From Aquamicrobium sp. (lineage in GTDB: Bacteria; Pseudomonadota; Alphaproteobacteria; Rhizobiales; Rhizobiaceae), in NCBI GenBank assembly GCA_019739225.1, contig JAHHDT010000006.1, forward strand, positions 377,823 through 441,822: a stretch of 64,000 nt of DNA. Reading direction: 5' to 3'. Position numbers and translations under genes: made by a program. Shown piece after piece: positions 48,178 through 57,448 of this stretch (position 1 is its first letter; the number at the start of each line of letters is the position of its first letter). The notes beneath the pieces are model-generated. The model did not search any database and had not been told where the DNA came from. It saw only the letters and a program-made list of their open reading frames with translations.

Positions 48178-48960
48178 TCAGACCTTGAAGATCATCCACC
48201 TGCGCGTGACGCCGAAAAGCCAGATCGACGCGACCACCACCAGCAAGGTGAAGGAGCAGGCGTAGATATAGGAGATCGCCTCCGGTACGCGTCCGAGCGC
48301 AGGCTCGCGGACGACGGCGATCAGATGGGTGAACGGATTGACCATTGCGATAAGGCCTCTCATCCCGCCGCGCTCGTCGGCGTACCATAGAAGCGGGGTT
48401 GCGAAGAACATGATGCCCATGATCGAGTTCACCGCCTCTGCCAGGTTCGGCAGAAAGGAACTTACCACCATGAAGGTGAGCGCCGTCGCGAAAATGAAAA
48501 CGACGGCGATGATGATTCCCGGTACGAGCAGCAGCATGGCTGCGTTGAAGGTCTGCGGATAGACCGCGAGGTATCCCGCAAAACCCAATATGGAAAAGGC
48601 GAAACGCACCGAGTGCTCCGTCATGAACCGCATGACGCAGGCCAGATAGGTGACGTTGCCGTTGCCAAGAATGATTTTGTTCCGCGTCAGGATGCCGTAG
48701 CCGGACGTGACAGCCGCCGAATAGAAGGCGAACAACGGCATGCCTATCGAGAGATAGCCGAAATAGTCGTGATGGTTTGCCGCGACGGCCGGACCGAGCA
48801 CAAGAAAGATCACGGTGACGCGCAGCAGCGACTGGAACGTATAGAACAGCAATCCGAAACGCGTCCGGTGCATCGGAAGCTGCGCGTCGTGAAAACCGAA
48901 CAGGGACCAGAACCGCCACGACGTGACGACGGAGCGAAATTCGGCGAGGATGGCTTGCAA
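48178..48960 (-). CDS. Polysaccharide ABC exporter permease (ABC-2 type)
   Basis: A 260-residue ABC-2 membrane protein with six hydrophobic segments. It begins MQAILAEFRSVVTSWRFWSLFGFHDAQ, and the internal SAAVTSGYGILTRNKIILGNGNVTYLA is typical of Wzm/KpsM-like permeases. It ends in TRRWMIFKV. It lies 17 bp before the ATPase gene. The pair moves undecaprenyl-linked polysaccharide across the inner membrane. Confidence 0.9.
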   Translation of the reverse strand: MQAILAEFRSVVTSWRFWSLFGFHDAQLPMHRTRFGLLFYTFQSLLRVTVIFLVLGPAVAANHHDYFGYLSIGMPLFAFYSAAVTSGYGILTRNKIILGNGNVTYLACVMRFMTEHSVRFAFSILGFAGYLAVYPQTFNAAMLLLVPGIIIAVVFIFATALTFMVVSSFLPNLAEAVNSIMGIMFFATPLLWYADERGGMRGLIAMVNPFTHLIAVVREPALGRVPEAISYIYACSFTLLVVVASIWLFGVTRRWMIFKV

Positions 48961-49146
48961 CGGCTGATACCTTGAATTCTATCCCGCTTGATGCGGCAGC
49001 GAGTGTCCCGCGCCGCGCCGGGACACCGTTTGCCCGACCATTGAGGCGGCTGCAAGGTATTTGTTCCCTTTCAACGCTTCCCGGCCAACTGGACAGGGGC
49101 GGGGTCAGGGGCTAAGAGACCGCGTCGCCCACGCAGCCGGGATTTC

Positions 49147-50328
49147 ATGTCGCCACCGCAGGTCATCGTCGCATCCGCGCACCCCTACATGCCGGAGATG
49201 CGGCTGGGTACCTCCTATCTCGCCGAGGCGCTTGCCAACCGTGGCTGGGACGTCCTTTACCTCGACCAGCCAACCTCGCTGCTCCATTTCCTTCACCCGC
49301 GATCGCGTGGCATCGCCCGCAGGAAGCTGGCAAGCGCTGCCGAAACGGCGCGTGGCCGCGAGCGGGTGTTCACCACGCCGGCTGGCGGCAGGGTGCGCCT
49401 TTTGAGCGTGGCTGCATGGTGGCCGCACGTGAACGTTCCCGTCTTTCGCAGCGCCTTCATCCTCGATCGCTGGTGGCGCTATACCTATCCGTCGATCACG
49501 CGCCACATAGACGCGAATGGCTTCTCGGGTGCGCGGGCGCTGCTGTTCGACAGTCCTTATTTCCATTCGCTGGGCAGCGCATTGGGTGTACCGACGGTGT
49601 ATCGCTATGCCGACCGCATCCAGTGCTTTCCCGAAGTGACGCCGGCTCTGGTGGAGAAGCAGCAGGAAGTGTTTCGGGACGCCGCGCTCGTCGTGCACAC
49701 GTCCAAGGCGCTGCTCGACGATCTGGGTGGCCGCGAGGGCAAGACGCTTTACCTGCCCAACGGCGTCGACATCGACCGGTTCTACGGCTCGTGGGATGAG
49801 CCGGAGGAATTGCGGGGCATCGCCCGGCCGAGGATCATCTACGCCGGCACGATCGGACCATGGTTCGACTGGACAGCATTGCTGACGGCCGCGCAGGCCT
49901 CTCCTGATCTGCAATTCGTGCTGCTTGGTAAAGTCACGACCGATCTGCCGCAGGCCTTGCCCGCCAACGTCCATCTGATTGGGGCGGTGCCTTTCGCACG
50001 GATCCCATCGTTCCTCGCCAACTGCCAGGCGGGCATAATTCCGTTCGACGTTGCCGCCATGCCGGAACTCGTGAACGCGATAAATCCGCTCAAGCTCTAT
50101 GAATACTGCGCCGCCGGCCTGCCGGTCGTCAGCTATGCATCAGCCGAGATCGAGGCGGCCGCCGGACACGTGCGGCTTTACCGGACGCCCGACGAATTCG
50201 CGGAAGGCGTCAAAGCGGTGCTCGCCGAGGAAACCGCATCGGCACGCGAAGCGCGTCGCGCATGGGCGGACGGAACGTCCTGGCGACGGCGCGGCGAAGA
50301 GCTAGAGCGCGCTATTCTGGCGCTGTAA
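49147..50328 (+). CDS. Glycosyltransferase (GT4-like)
   Basis: A 393-residue GT-B fold glycosyltransferase. The C-terminal half shows LPNGVDIDRFYG, the nucleotide-sugar pocket (RIIYAGTIGPWFDWTALLTAAQ) and the PLKLYEYCAAGLPVVSY block, where the glutamate of the EX7E-type motif lies. The N-terminal half has the acceptor-side fold and weak similarity to TuaH-like transferases. Sugar and acceptor are unknown. It diverges from the ABC permease and overlaps the next convergent gene by 17 bp. Confidence 0.85.
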   Translation: MSPPQVIVASAHPYMPEMRLGTSYLAEALANRGWDVLYLDQPTSLLHFLHPRSRGIARRKLASAAETARGRERVFTTPAGGRVRLLSVAAWWPHVNVPVFRSAFILDRWWRYTYPSITRHIDANGFSGARALLFDSPYFHSLGSALGVPTVYRYADRIQCFPEVTPALVEKQQEVFRDAALVVHTSKALLDDLGGREGKTLYLPNGVDIDRFYGSWDEPEELRGIARPRIIYAGTIGPWFDWTALLTAAQASPDLQFVLLGKVTTDLPQALPANVHLIGAVPFARIPSFLANCQAGIIPFDVAAMPELVNAINPLKLYEYCAAGLPVVSYASAEIEAAAGHVRLYRTPDEFAEGVKAVLAEETASAREARRAWADGTSWRRRGEELERAILAL

Positions 50329-51061
50329 CGGCCTCGCTCGAAGCCAGGCGATCGATCGCAACATCGTCGCGCTCAAGTACCACGTCGAAAAGTGGCCTTG
50401 CGCGCGAAAGCAGCGGAAAACGGTGCGGCTGTGACGGCTCGACCAGAACCGTTACGAGCCCCTGCCGCCGCGCCTTGTGCAGCATGGCTGCGGCCTCGAC
50501 GGTGGCGGCTGGATCGCGCAGCGTGAAGACATGGCGCCAACCGGGCTGGCGAGCCAGCTCGTCAGTGTCGATGACAAGGTGGGTCGGCTCCAGCGTTCGC
50601 CAGTCGCTGTCCCACCGGTCATAGGCGAGGCCGGCATCCTTGACTGCGCCGCCCCACCTCGCGGCGATGTCGGGTCCGATCACGCCTACGAGGCGCAGCA
50701 GACCGGCGCTGGTGCCGTGCAAGGTCGCTTGCCGGATGATCTTGGTGCCGACTGGTGATTCCTCGACGCGCTTGCGCAAGAGGTCGGACCCCGCCGCGCC
50801 CAGCGCATCGTAGAACTCCTCCGGCCGCTTCGGCAGGGCCGGCGCATGCGCCTGCATCGGACGCATCGCCTGCCGGATCTGGCGCAGCAACTGCGGAATG
50901 CCGCCAATTCTCCGGTTCTTGGCGAAAGCAACGAAGGCGTTGCCGAGCCGGTAGCTGTGGGAGACGCGCAACTGGGTGTTCTCGGTGGCGAGCTGGCGAT
51001 TGACCTTCTCCAGCTCCCGGAGATAGCCGCCGATTTCCCGCATCCCGTTGTCGGAGCTCAT
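50312..51061 (-). CDS. Unassigned coiled-coil protein of polysaccharide locus
   Basis: A 249-residue protein starting MSSDNGMREIGGYLRELEKVN, followed by a coiled-coil (RQLATENTQLRVSHSYRLGNAFVAFAKNRR in two halves). The LRVSHSYRLGNAF piece is the short motif often found at the ends of coiled coils in large bacterial glycan synthesis proteins. The C-terminal ~110 residues look like a Rossmann-type domain (THLVIDTDELARQPGWRHVF, LVTVLVEPSQPHRFPLL). I recognise no catalytic residue. It overlaps the first glycosyltransferase gene by 17 bp and diverges from the second. It may be a fragment or partner of a larger glycosyltransferase. Confidence 0.5.
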   Translation of the reverse strand: MSSDNGMREIGGYLRELEKVNRQLATENTQLRVSHSYRLGNAFVAFAKNRRIGGIPQLLRQIRQAMRPMQAHAPALPKRPEEFYDALGAAGSDLLRKRVEESPVGTKIIRQATLHGTSAGLLRLVGVIGPDIAARWGGAVKDAGLAYDRWDSDWRTLEPTHLVIDTDELARQPGWRHVFTLRDPAATVEAAAMLHKARRQGLVTVLVEPSQPHRFPLLSRARPLFDVVLERDDVAIDRLASSEAVTAPE

Positions 51062-51230
51062 CAATACAACGTCCTTCAGCGCCGCTGCCGCGCGCGCATC
51101 GCCCGAACGGGCCGCATTGCGACCGGATACCGGTCCCGCGTGAAGGCAGGGGAGTTCCTTGCATCCTCGGGATGCTCTCTCTAGAGAGGCTGATGTCGCA
51201 GACATTCCTAGCGAAATCAAGAAGGCTCCC

Positions 51231-53375
51231 ATGAAGGTCCTGGTCTACGCCAGCGTCGGACTCAACCTCATCGACGGCTCGACCATATGGGTCCAGAGCA
51301 TCGTGGAAATCCTGTCGCAACAGCTCGGTTGCGAGGTGATCGTGCTTAGTCGCGACCCTCTTGCCGGCAAGGGCGTCGTACCGGCACTGGAGCGGCTCGA
51401 TAATGTGCGCATCGTCTGCTACGGCGACTTCGAGGCAATAGTCACCGAGCATCCAAAGCCCGGAGACAGCGCCGGAATCGCAAAGATCGTCGAGCACATC
51501 GACAAACAGGAAGGTCTCGACCGCATCGTCGTGCGGGATACGGAGACCGCGCTGGCGCTCGCGCGCGTCGGCGGACTGCGCGCGCGGGTCTGGGCTTATC
51601 TACTGGAAAGCCCGTCGCTCGACCTCGACGATGACCGTTCTGCACTGGCGGAACTGACGGAGAAAGCCGGAGGGCTGCTGGTCCAGTCCGATACGCAGCG
51701 GGGCCTTCTGGAAGCGGTCTTCAACGGCGCGGCAAACAAGGTGTCGGTCCTGCCGCCGATGGTCAAACCGGTGGCGGCCGAGGGGCGCCCCGCAGCATCG
51801 GGTCGACAGCCTGTGCGCCTTGTCTATTCCGGTAAATATTCGGCCGACTGGAACGTGGAGGCATTCTTCGACATTCCGGCCGTATGCCGGGCAGCCGGGC
51901 TGGAAGCCACCGTGTCGATGATTGGCGACAAGGTCCACAACGAAAAGGACGATCCGGGTTTCCGAGGGCGCATCCTGGAGAAGTTCAAGTCGACGCCAGG
52001 CATCACCTGGCACGGTGCGATGGATCGCGAGGTCGCGATGCGGGAATCCGCAGGCCACGATCTCGGCCTCTGCTGGCGTACCGACGCGCTCAACGATTCC
52101 CTTGAAATCTCGACGAAGTTCCTGGAATTCGCGAGCGTCGGCGTGCCCTCCGTCGTCAACAGGACCGCCGCATACGAGGCCCTTCTGGGTGCGGATTATG
52201 CCTATTTCGCCGAGACGATGGACGATGTGATTTCAGCCGTGCGTGGCGTTGCCACCGATCCGGGCCGGCACGACGCGATGCGGCAGCGCTGCCTGGACCT
52301 TGCCGCGGGCTTTACCTACGAGGCCGCCGCGCAGCGCCTGCGTAAGGCTTTGCTACTGGAAAGGCCGCGTCGCGCAGCGGCACAGGCAAAACCGAAGGTG
52401 ATCGTCGCCTCGCACGACTTCAAGTTCATCGACACCGCGCTGAAACGGCTGGCGGAGGCCGGCGACTGCGAGATCCTGCGTGACCACTGGTATTCGGCTT
52501 CGACCCACGACGAGGCCTATAGCCGCTCGCTGCTGCGCGACGCCGACATCATCTTCTGCGAGTGGTGCGTCGGGCAGGCGGTCTGGTACAGCCGCAACAA
52601 GCAGCCGCATCAGAAGCTCTTTGTGCGGCTTCACCGTTTTGAGGCATTCCGGCCGTTTCCGCGAGAGGTCGTAAGCGACGCACTCGACGGCGTCATCGTC
52701 GTCAGCGACCATTTCCGCGACATCTGCGTGCGTGAATTCGGCTGGAACGGCGAGCGGATCAGGGTGCTGCCGCAATATTGCCTGGCCGACCAGCTTCGGC
52801 GCGACAAGAACCCGGGTGCGGAGAAGTCGCTCGGTTTCGTCGGCATCAATGGCTATCACCACAAGCGATTCGACCGCGCACTCGACATCCTGCGCATCGT
52901 TCGCCGCAGCGATCCGGAGTTCCGCATGCGCGTGCGTTCCGCCATGCCGTGGGAGTTCGAGTGGATCTGGAAGGACAACGCTCCTGAGCGCGAGGCTTTC
53001 GAAACGCTTTTCCGTCGGCTGAATGCCGATCCGGATCTGCGGGACGCGGTGATTTTCGACCGACCGGGCGCCAACATGGCGGAATGGTACCGCAATGTCG
53101 GGTTCATCCTGTCGACGTCTGAAAGCGAGGGCTGCCACACCTCGGTCGCGGAAGGCATCTGTTCCGGAGCGGTGCCGATCGTCATCGACTGGCCCGGCGC
53201 GCGTTCGGTCTACGGCGACGCGGCGGTCTTCGAGACCGTCGAGGACATGGCGCGCGCCATTCTGGCTGTCGATGCCGGCGCACGCGCGGGGATGACCGCG
53301 ATGCAGGAGACGGGTGCGCGCGATTTCGACATCGCGCGGACGGTCGACCATCTGGCGGGATGGTTTCGCGGCTGA
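51231..53375 (+). CDS. Large tandem-domain glycosyltransferase
   Basis: A 714-residue protein starting MKVLVYASVGLNLIDGSTIWVQ (GAAGG 5 nt upstream). It contains two GT-B-like units: residues ~1-375 (DSLEISTKFLEFASVGVPSVVNR in the donor site) and ~380-714 (SEGCHTSVAEGICSGAVPIV near the end). Each unit ends in the conserved Glu-rich donor-binding loop typical of GT4 enzymes. The linker is short and basic (RPRRAAAQAKPK). Tandem transferases often add two sugars of a repeat unit; this is inferred. It runs convergent with galE. Confidence 0.8.
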   Translation: MKVLVYASVGLNLIDGSTIWVQSIVEILSQQLGCEVIVLSRDPLAGKGVVPALERLDNVRIVCYGDFEAIVTEHPKPGDSAGIAKIVEHIDKQEGLDRIVVRDTETALALARVGGLRARVWAYLLESPSLDLDDDRSALAELTEKAGGLLVQSDTQRGLLEAVFNGAANKVSVLPPMVKPVAAEGRPAASGRQPVRLVYSGKYSADWNVEAFFDIPAVCRAAGLEATVSMIGDKVHNEKDDPGFRGRILEKFKSTPGITWHGAMDREVAMRESAGHDLGLCWRTDALNDSLEISTKFLEFASVGVPSVVNRTAAYEALLGADYAYFAETMDDVISAVRGVATDPGRHDAMRQRCLDLAAGFTYEAAAQRLRKALLLERPRRAAAQAKPKVIVASHDFKFIDTALKRLAEAGDCEILRDHWYSASTHDEAYSRSLLRDADIIFCEWCVGQAVWYSRNKQPHQKLFVRLHRFEAFRPFPREVVSDALDGVIVVSDHFRDICVREFGWNGERIRVLPQYCLADQLRRDKNPGAEKSLGFVGINGYHHKRFDRALDILRIVRRSDPEFRMRVRSAMPWEFEWIWKDNAPEREAFETLFRRLNADPDLRDAVIFDRPGANMAEWYRNVGFILSTSESEGCHTSVAEGICSGAVPIVIDWPGARSVYGDAAVFETVEDMARAILAVDAGARAGMTAMQETGARDFDIARTVDHLAGWFRG

Positions 53376-53385
53376 TGGACCGCCG

Positions 53386-54378
53386 TCAGTCCCGTTGGTT
53401 GCGGCGTGACAACGCGCTTTCCCAGGATAGGGCATGGCCGACGATCGTGTCGAGATCGTCATAGGCCGGTTTCCAGCCGAATTCGGCGCGGGCAAGGCTG
53501 GAATCGGCGACGACGGCCGCGGCGTCTCCCGGCCGGCGTGGGCCCATCTCCACGGTAAAATCCTCGCCGGAAACGCGACGCACCGCGTCGATGACTTCCA
53601 GCACGGAATAGCCGTGGTTGTAGCCACAATTGGCGATGAGGTTGCCGCCGCCGGCCCGCAGCCGCTGCAACGCCAGAAGGTGTGCTGCCGCCAGATCGGA
53701 AACGTGGATATAGTCGCGCACACAAGTGCCATCCGGGGTCGGGTAGTCGTCCCCGAAGACGGTGAGGGCCGGGCGCTTGCCGAGCGCGGTCTCGCTGGCG
53801 ACCTTGATCAGATGGGTGGCGCCTGGCGTCGACTGGCCGGTGCGTCCGCGCGGGTCCGCTCCGGAGACGTTGAAATAGCGCAGCGCGGTGTAAGTGAAAT
53901 CGTGTGCGGCGGCAGCGTCCCGCAACATCAGTTCGCTCATCAGCTTGGAGGTGCCGTAGGGCGATTCAGGCGCAAGTGTCGCGTTCTCGCGCACCGGCTC
54001 CAGGCCGGCCGCGCCATACACGGCCGCGGTCGACGAAAAGATGAAGTGCTTGACCCCGCCGCGAACGGCAGCTTCGAGCAGGTTGCGGGTCTTGCAGGTA
54101 TTGTTGGCGTAGTAGCCGAGCGGGTCGCTCACGGATTCCGGCACCACGATCGAGCCCGCGAAGTGGATGATGGCGTCGACGGCATGGGTTTCGATCAGCG
54201 ACGCGACCAGTTCCTGGTCACCAATATCGCCGACCACCAGCTCCGCTTCCGGGGCCACCGCCCATCGAAAGCCGGTTGAGAGGCGATCGAGGACGACCAC
54301 TTCCTCGCCTGCATCGACCAGTGCCCAGACCATATGGCTGCCGATATAGCCGGCACCGCCCGTCACCAAGACTGCCAT
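53386..54378 (-). CDS. galE: UDP-glucose 4-epimerase
   Basis: A 330-residue short-chain dehydrogenase. The NAD motif is VTGGAGYIGSHMVWAL; the catalytic Tyr and Lys are in SPYGTSKLMSE, with Ser in FSSTAAVYG. ADPRGRTGQSTPGATHLI and GTCVRDYIHVSDLA are GalE landmarks. The start is the ATG of MAVLVTGGAG; the frame upstream is open but unsupported. It makes UDP-galactose for polysaccharides. It stands alone and converges with the large glycosyltransferase. Confidence 0.95.
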   Translation of the reverse strand: MAVLVTGGAGYIGSHMVWALVDAGEEVVVLDRLSTGFRWAVAPEAELVVGDIGDQELVASLIETHAVDAIIHFAGSIVVPESVSDPLGYYANNTCKTRNLLEAAVRGGVKHFIFSSTAAVYGAAGLEPVRENATLAPESPYGTSKLMSELMLRDAAAAHDFTYTALRYFNVSGADPRGRTGQSTPGATHLIKVASETALGKRPALTVFGDDYPTPDGTCVRDYIHVSDLAAAHLLALQRLRAGGGNLIANCGYNHGYSVLEVIDAVRRVSGEDFTVEMGPRRPGDAAAVVADSSLARAEFGWKPAYDDLDTIVGHALSWESALSRRNQRD

Positions 54379-54487
54379 TCGATCAATCCTCGCCCATGTC
54401 GGTTTCGCCGTGCACCAATCCCGACACCCATGCAAATGGGGTCATGCCGTTATGACAACACCCGATTTCGGCTGAGTTAACGGCGCA

Positions 54488-55771
54488 TCAGAATCCGCTG
54501 ATGTGCGGCAACCACGTGGAGACCGCCGGCACGAAGGTCAGGATCAGCAATACGATGATGTGCGCGATGAAGAACGGCGGCATCTCCCTGACCAGCTCCG
54601 TGACGCGCAGCTTGACGACGGACGAGACCACGAACAGCAGACTGCCGACGGGCGGGGTGATCAACCCCAGCGTCAGGTTGACGATAACGACGATGGCGAA
54701 GTGAACAGGGTCGATGCCGAGCGAATGGGCGATCGGCGCGAGGATCGGCACCAGGACCATGACGCCGGGCAGGGGATCCATGAACAGCCCGAAGACCAGC
54801 AGCAGGACGTTGATCGCAAGCAGGAAGACGATCGGGCTCAGTTCCCAGCTCACGATGACAGCCGCAAGCGTCTGCGGAACGCTCTGGATGATGAGCACCC
54901 AGGCGAAGGCGCGCGCGGCGGCCAGGATGATGAGAACGGCGACGCTTATCAGAGCCGCGCGATAGATGATGTCAGGCAGGTCGCGCAGCTTGAGCGAGCG
55001 ATAGACGAACATGCCGCAGAGCAAGGCGTAGAAGACCGCGACCACGGATGCTTCCGTGGGCGTGAAGATGCCCGCGCGGATGCCGCCGATGATGATGACG
55101 ATGAGGAACAGTGCCGGTAGCGCATAAAGCGTCGTGCGAACCATCTCGCGCGCGCCGGGGCGCGGCTCGGCGCTGCGATAGCCGCGCTTGCGGCAGATGT
55201 ACCAATTGGCCGCGCACAGCATGACCATGATGAGAAGGCCGGGCAGGATGCCGGCCATGAACAGCGCGCCGACGGAAACCTCCTCCACCTGCATGGCATA
55301 GAGGATCATGATGATGGAGGGCGGGATGATTGGCCCGATCACGGCTGCCGCTGCCGTGAGCGCCCCGGCATAGGACTTGTCGTAGCCGCCCTTTTCCATC
55401 ATGCGCACCATCATGGCGCCGGGGCCGGCGGCATCGGCCAGCGCCGAGCCGGAGATGCCGGCGAACATGGTGGACGATAGAACGTTGGCGTAGCCGAGGC
55501 CCCCGCGCAGGTGGCCCACGAACTGCGAGGCGAACCGCAGCAGGATAGTGGTCATCGCGCCGCCCGACATCAGCTCGGCTGCCAGGATGAAGAACGGCAC
55601 GGCCATCAGCGGAAAGCTGTCGAGGCCCGAAAACATCTCCTTGACCACGACGATCAGCGGATAGCTCGAGCCGAAATAGACGGCGAGCGCCGCTGCGATT
55701 GCCATGGAGAAGGCCACGGGCACGCCGATGACAAGAAGCACGAAGAAGGAGCAGAAGAGGATTGCGATCAT
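54488..55771 (-). CDS. dctM: TRAP transporter large permease DctM
   Basis: A 427-residue DctM/SiaM membrane protein with about 12 helices. It starts MIAILFCSFFVLLVIGVPVAF, overlapping the dctQ stop (ATGA). Landmarks are MFAGISGSALADAAGPGAMM and TLGLITPPVGSLLFVV. Together with DctQ and DctP it imports an organic acid using a sodium or proton gradient. The substrate is unknown. Confidence 0.95.
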   Translation of the reverse strand: MIAILFCSFFVLLVIGVPVAFSMAIAAALAVYFGSSYPLIVVVKEMFSGLDSFPLMAVPFFILAAELMSGGAMTTILLRFASQFVGHLRGGLGYANVLSSTMFAGISGSALADAAGPGAMMVRMMEKGGYDKSYAGALTAAAAVIGPIIPPSIIMILYAMQVEEVSVGALFMAGILPGLLIMVMLCAANWYICRKRGYRSAEPRPGAREMVRTTLYALPALFLIVIIIGGIRAGIFTPTEASVVAVFYALLCGMFVYRSLKLRDLPDIIYRAALISVAVLIILAAARAFAWVLIIQSVPQTLAAVIVSWELSPIVFLLAINVLLLVFGLFMDPLPGVMVLVPILAPIAHSLGIDPVHFAIVVIVNLTLGLITPPVGSLLFVVSSVVKLRVTELVREMPPFFIAHIIVLLILTFVPAVSTWLPHISGF

Positions 55772-56274
55772 CCGGCCGCGGCCTCCGTCTGGACGCCATC
55801 GGTCGGCAGCTCCCGTCCGAGGATGTAGCTGCGCGCGATCAGCAGGAAATGCACGATCATCAGCGCGAAGCCGATCGGCATCGCGGCATAGATGTAGCTG
55901 AACGGAAGACGGGTCGCCGGCGTGAGCTGACGGCCCATGCGGCTCATGTATTCGTAGCCGATCCACATCATGGCGATGAAGAAGCACACCAGCAGCAGGC
56001 CGATGAATGCGCGAAGGGCGCGCTGGGGGCGGGTGCCGAGAAAGTCATGCAGGTTGGTGATGGCGACATGCCCGCCGACGCGCAGTGAGAGGCCGGCGCC
56101 GAGGAATGTCATCCAGATCATCAGATAGCGGGCGACTTCCTCGGCCCATGTGATCGAGAAGTTGGAAAGGTAGCGCAGTGAAACGTTGGCGAAGACGATC
56201 GTCGACATTGCCGCCAGCAGCAGCACCACGACCCATTTGTTGATTGCAACGAAGATGCGTTCGAACGTCTGCAT
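55768..56274 (-). CDS. dctQ: TRAP transporter small permease DctQ
   Basis: A 168-residue protein with four membrane helices starting MQTFERIFVAINKWVVVLLL. The segment SITWAEEVARYLMIWMTFLGAG is the family hallmark. It is separated from dctP by a GC-rich hairpin and overlaps dctM. Small permease of the TRAP system. Confidence 0.93.
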   Translation of the reverse strand: MQTFERIFVAINKWVVVLLLAAMSTIVFANVSLRYLSNFSITWAEEVARYLMIWMTFLGAGLSLRVGGHVAITNLHDFLGTRPQRALRAFIGLLLVCFFIAMMWIGYEYMSRMGRQLTPATRLPFSYIYAAMPIGFALMIVHFLLIARSYILGRELPTDGVQTEAAAG

Positions 56275-56288
56275 CGGCTACCCTCCCC

Positions 56289-56320
56289 AAAAGGCCGGCG
56301 CGGGAGGTTCCGCGCCGGTC
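56289..56320 (-). terminator. Attenuating hairpin between dctP and dctQ
   Basis: On the minus strand a perfect 9-bp GC stem (56295-56303 with 56310-56318), 6-nt loop, followed by CCTTTT. It lies in the dctP-dctQ gap and probably ends a share of transcripts so the periplasmic protein is made in excess. Confidence 0.75.
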
Positions 56321-56343
56321 AGCCTGTCATCGCCCGCCGCGAC

Positions 56344-57339
56344 CTATTCGGTTGCGATGATCTGGTCGATCAGGTCCTTGCCGTACGTGCCGTAATACTG
56401 CTCATAGGCGCTGCCGAGCGCGTTCTGGAACATGGCCTTCTGCTCCGTGCTCAGCTCGCCGACGTCCATGCCGGCTTCCTTGAGCTGCGCGACGCCGGAG
56501 GCTTCGACCTCGTCGACGAAACCGCGCATGGCGGTGACGGCTTCCGATGTCGCCTTGCGGAAGATCTCCTGGTCCTCTTCGGACATGCCGTCCCAGAGCT
56601 GCTTGGAGACGAGCAACATCGCCGGCGAATAGACGTGGCCCGACAGCGTCAGGTACTTCTGCACTTCCGACAGCTTGGCGGACGTGATGACCGACAGCGG
56701 GTTCTCCTGGCCGTCGATGGTACCCTGCTGCAGTGCGCCGATCACCTCCGGCCATGCCATCGGGGTCGGTGCGGCACCCAGCGCCTCGAAGGCGGTAATG
56801 TGGGTCGGGTTCTCCATCGTGCGCAGCTTCAGGCCGGCGACGTCGGCGGGGCCGGCGATTGCGTTGCGGTTGTTGGTGATGTGGCGGAAGCCCTGCTCGC
56901 CCCAGGCAAGCGCCACCAGGCCGACATCGTCGAACTTGGCAAGGATTTCCTGGCCGATCGGGCCGTCGAGCACGGCGCGGGCGTGGGCGAGATCACGAAA
57001 CAGGAAGGGGATGTCGAAGACGCCGGCTTCCGGCACGAAGTTCGACAGCGTGCCCGACGACACGATGGTCGCCTCGACGGTGCCGAGCTGCAGGCCCTCG
57101 ATGACCTCGCGCTCGCCGCCCAGACCGGACGAAGGGAAGTGGCGGAACACGTAGCGACCGTCGGCTTCCGCTTCGACAACCTCCTGCCACTTCTCGGCCG
57201 CCACGCCATAATGCGAGGTCGTCGCCAGCGCATAGCCGAGCTTTACCTCCTGCTGCGCGTAGGCGGAGGCGGAAAAGCCGAAAACGGCCATGCCGAGCGC
57301 CATGGCGGCGGGCGCGAAATGTCTCGTGAATAGGGTCAT
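56344..57339 (-). CDS. dctP: TRAP transporter solute-binding protein DctP
   Basis: A 331-residue periplasmic protein with signal peptide (FAPAAMALGMAVFGFSASAYA). The fold is shown by LGYALATTSHYGVAAEKWQ at the start, GLKLRTMENPTH with the carboxylate-binding Arg, and GTIDGQENPL in the C-terminal lobe. The substrate is probably a C4-dicarboxylate or other carboxylate. First gene of the leftward TRAP operon. Confidence 0.94.
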   Translation of the reverse strand: MTLFTRHFAPAAMALGMAVFGFSASAYAQQEVKLGYALATTSHYGVAAEKWQEVVEAEADGRYVFRHFPSSGLGGEREVIEGLQLGTVEATIVSSGTLSNFVPEAGVFDIPFLFRDLAHARAVLDGPIGQEILAKFDDVGLVALAWGEQGFRHITNNRNAIAGPADVAGLKLRTMENPTHITAFEALGAAPTPMAWPEVIGALQQGTIDGQENPLSVITSAKLSEVQKYLTLSGHVYSPAMLLVSKQLWDGMSEEDQEIFRKATSEAVTAMRGFVDEVEASGVAQLKEAGMDVGELSTEQKAMFQNALGSAYEQYYGTYGKDLIDQIIATE

Positions 57340-57448
57340 TACCTTTTCTCTCCCTCATGTGCGGCCTTGCCGCCAAAAAACTCGACCGTGCGGAGCGCAT
57401 GGCGCCCCACGGTGCGGTGTTGGCTTATGCCAGCTTAGCAACCGCGGT

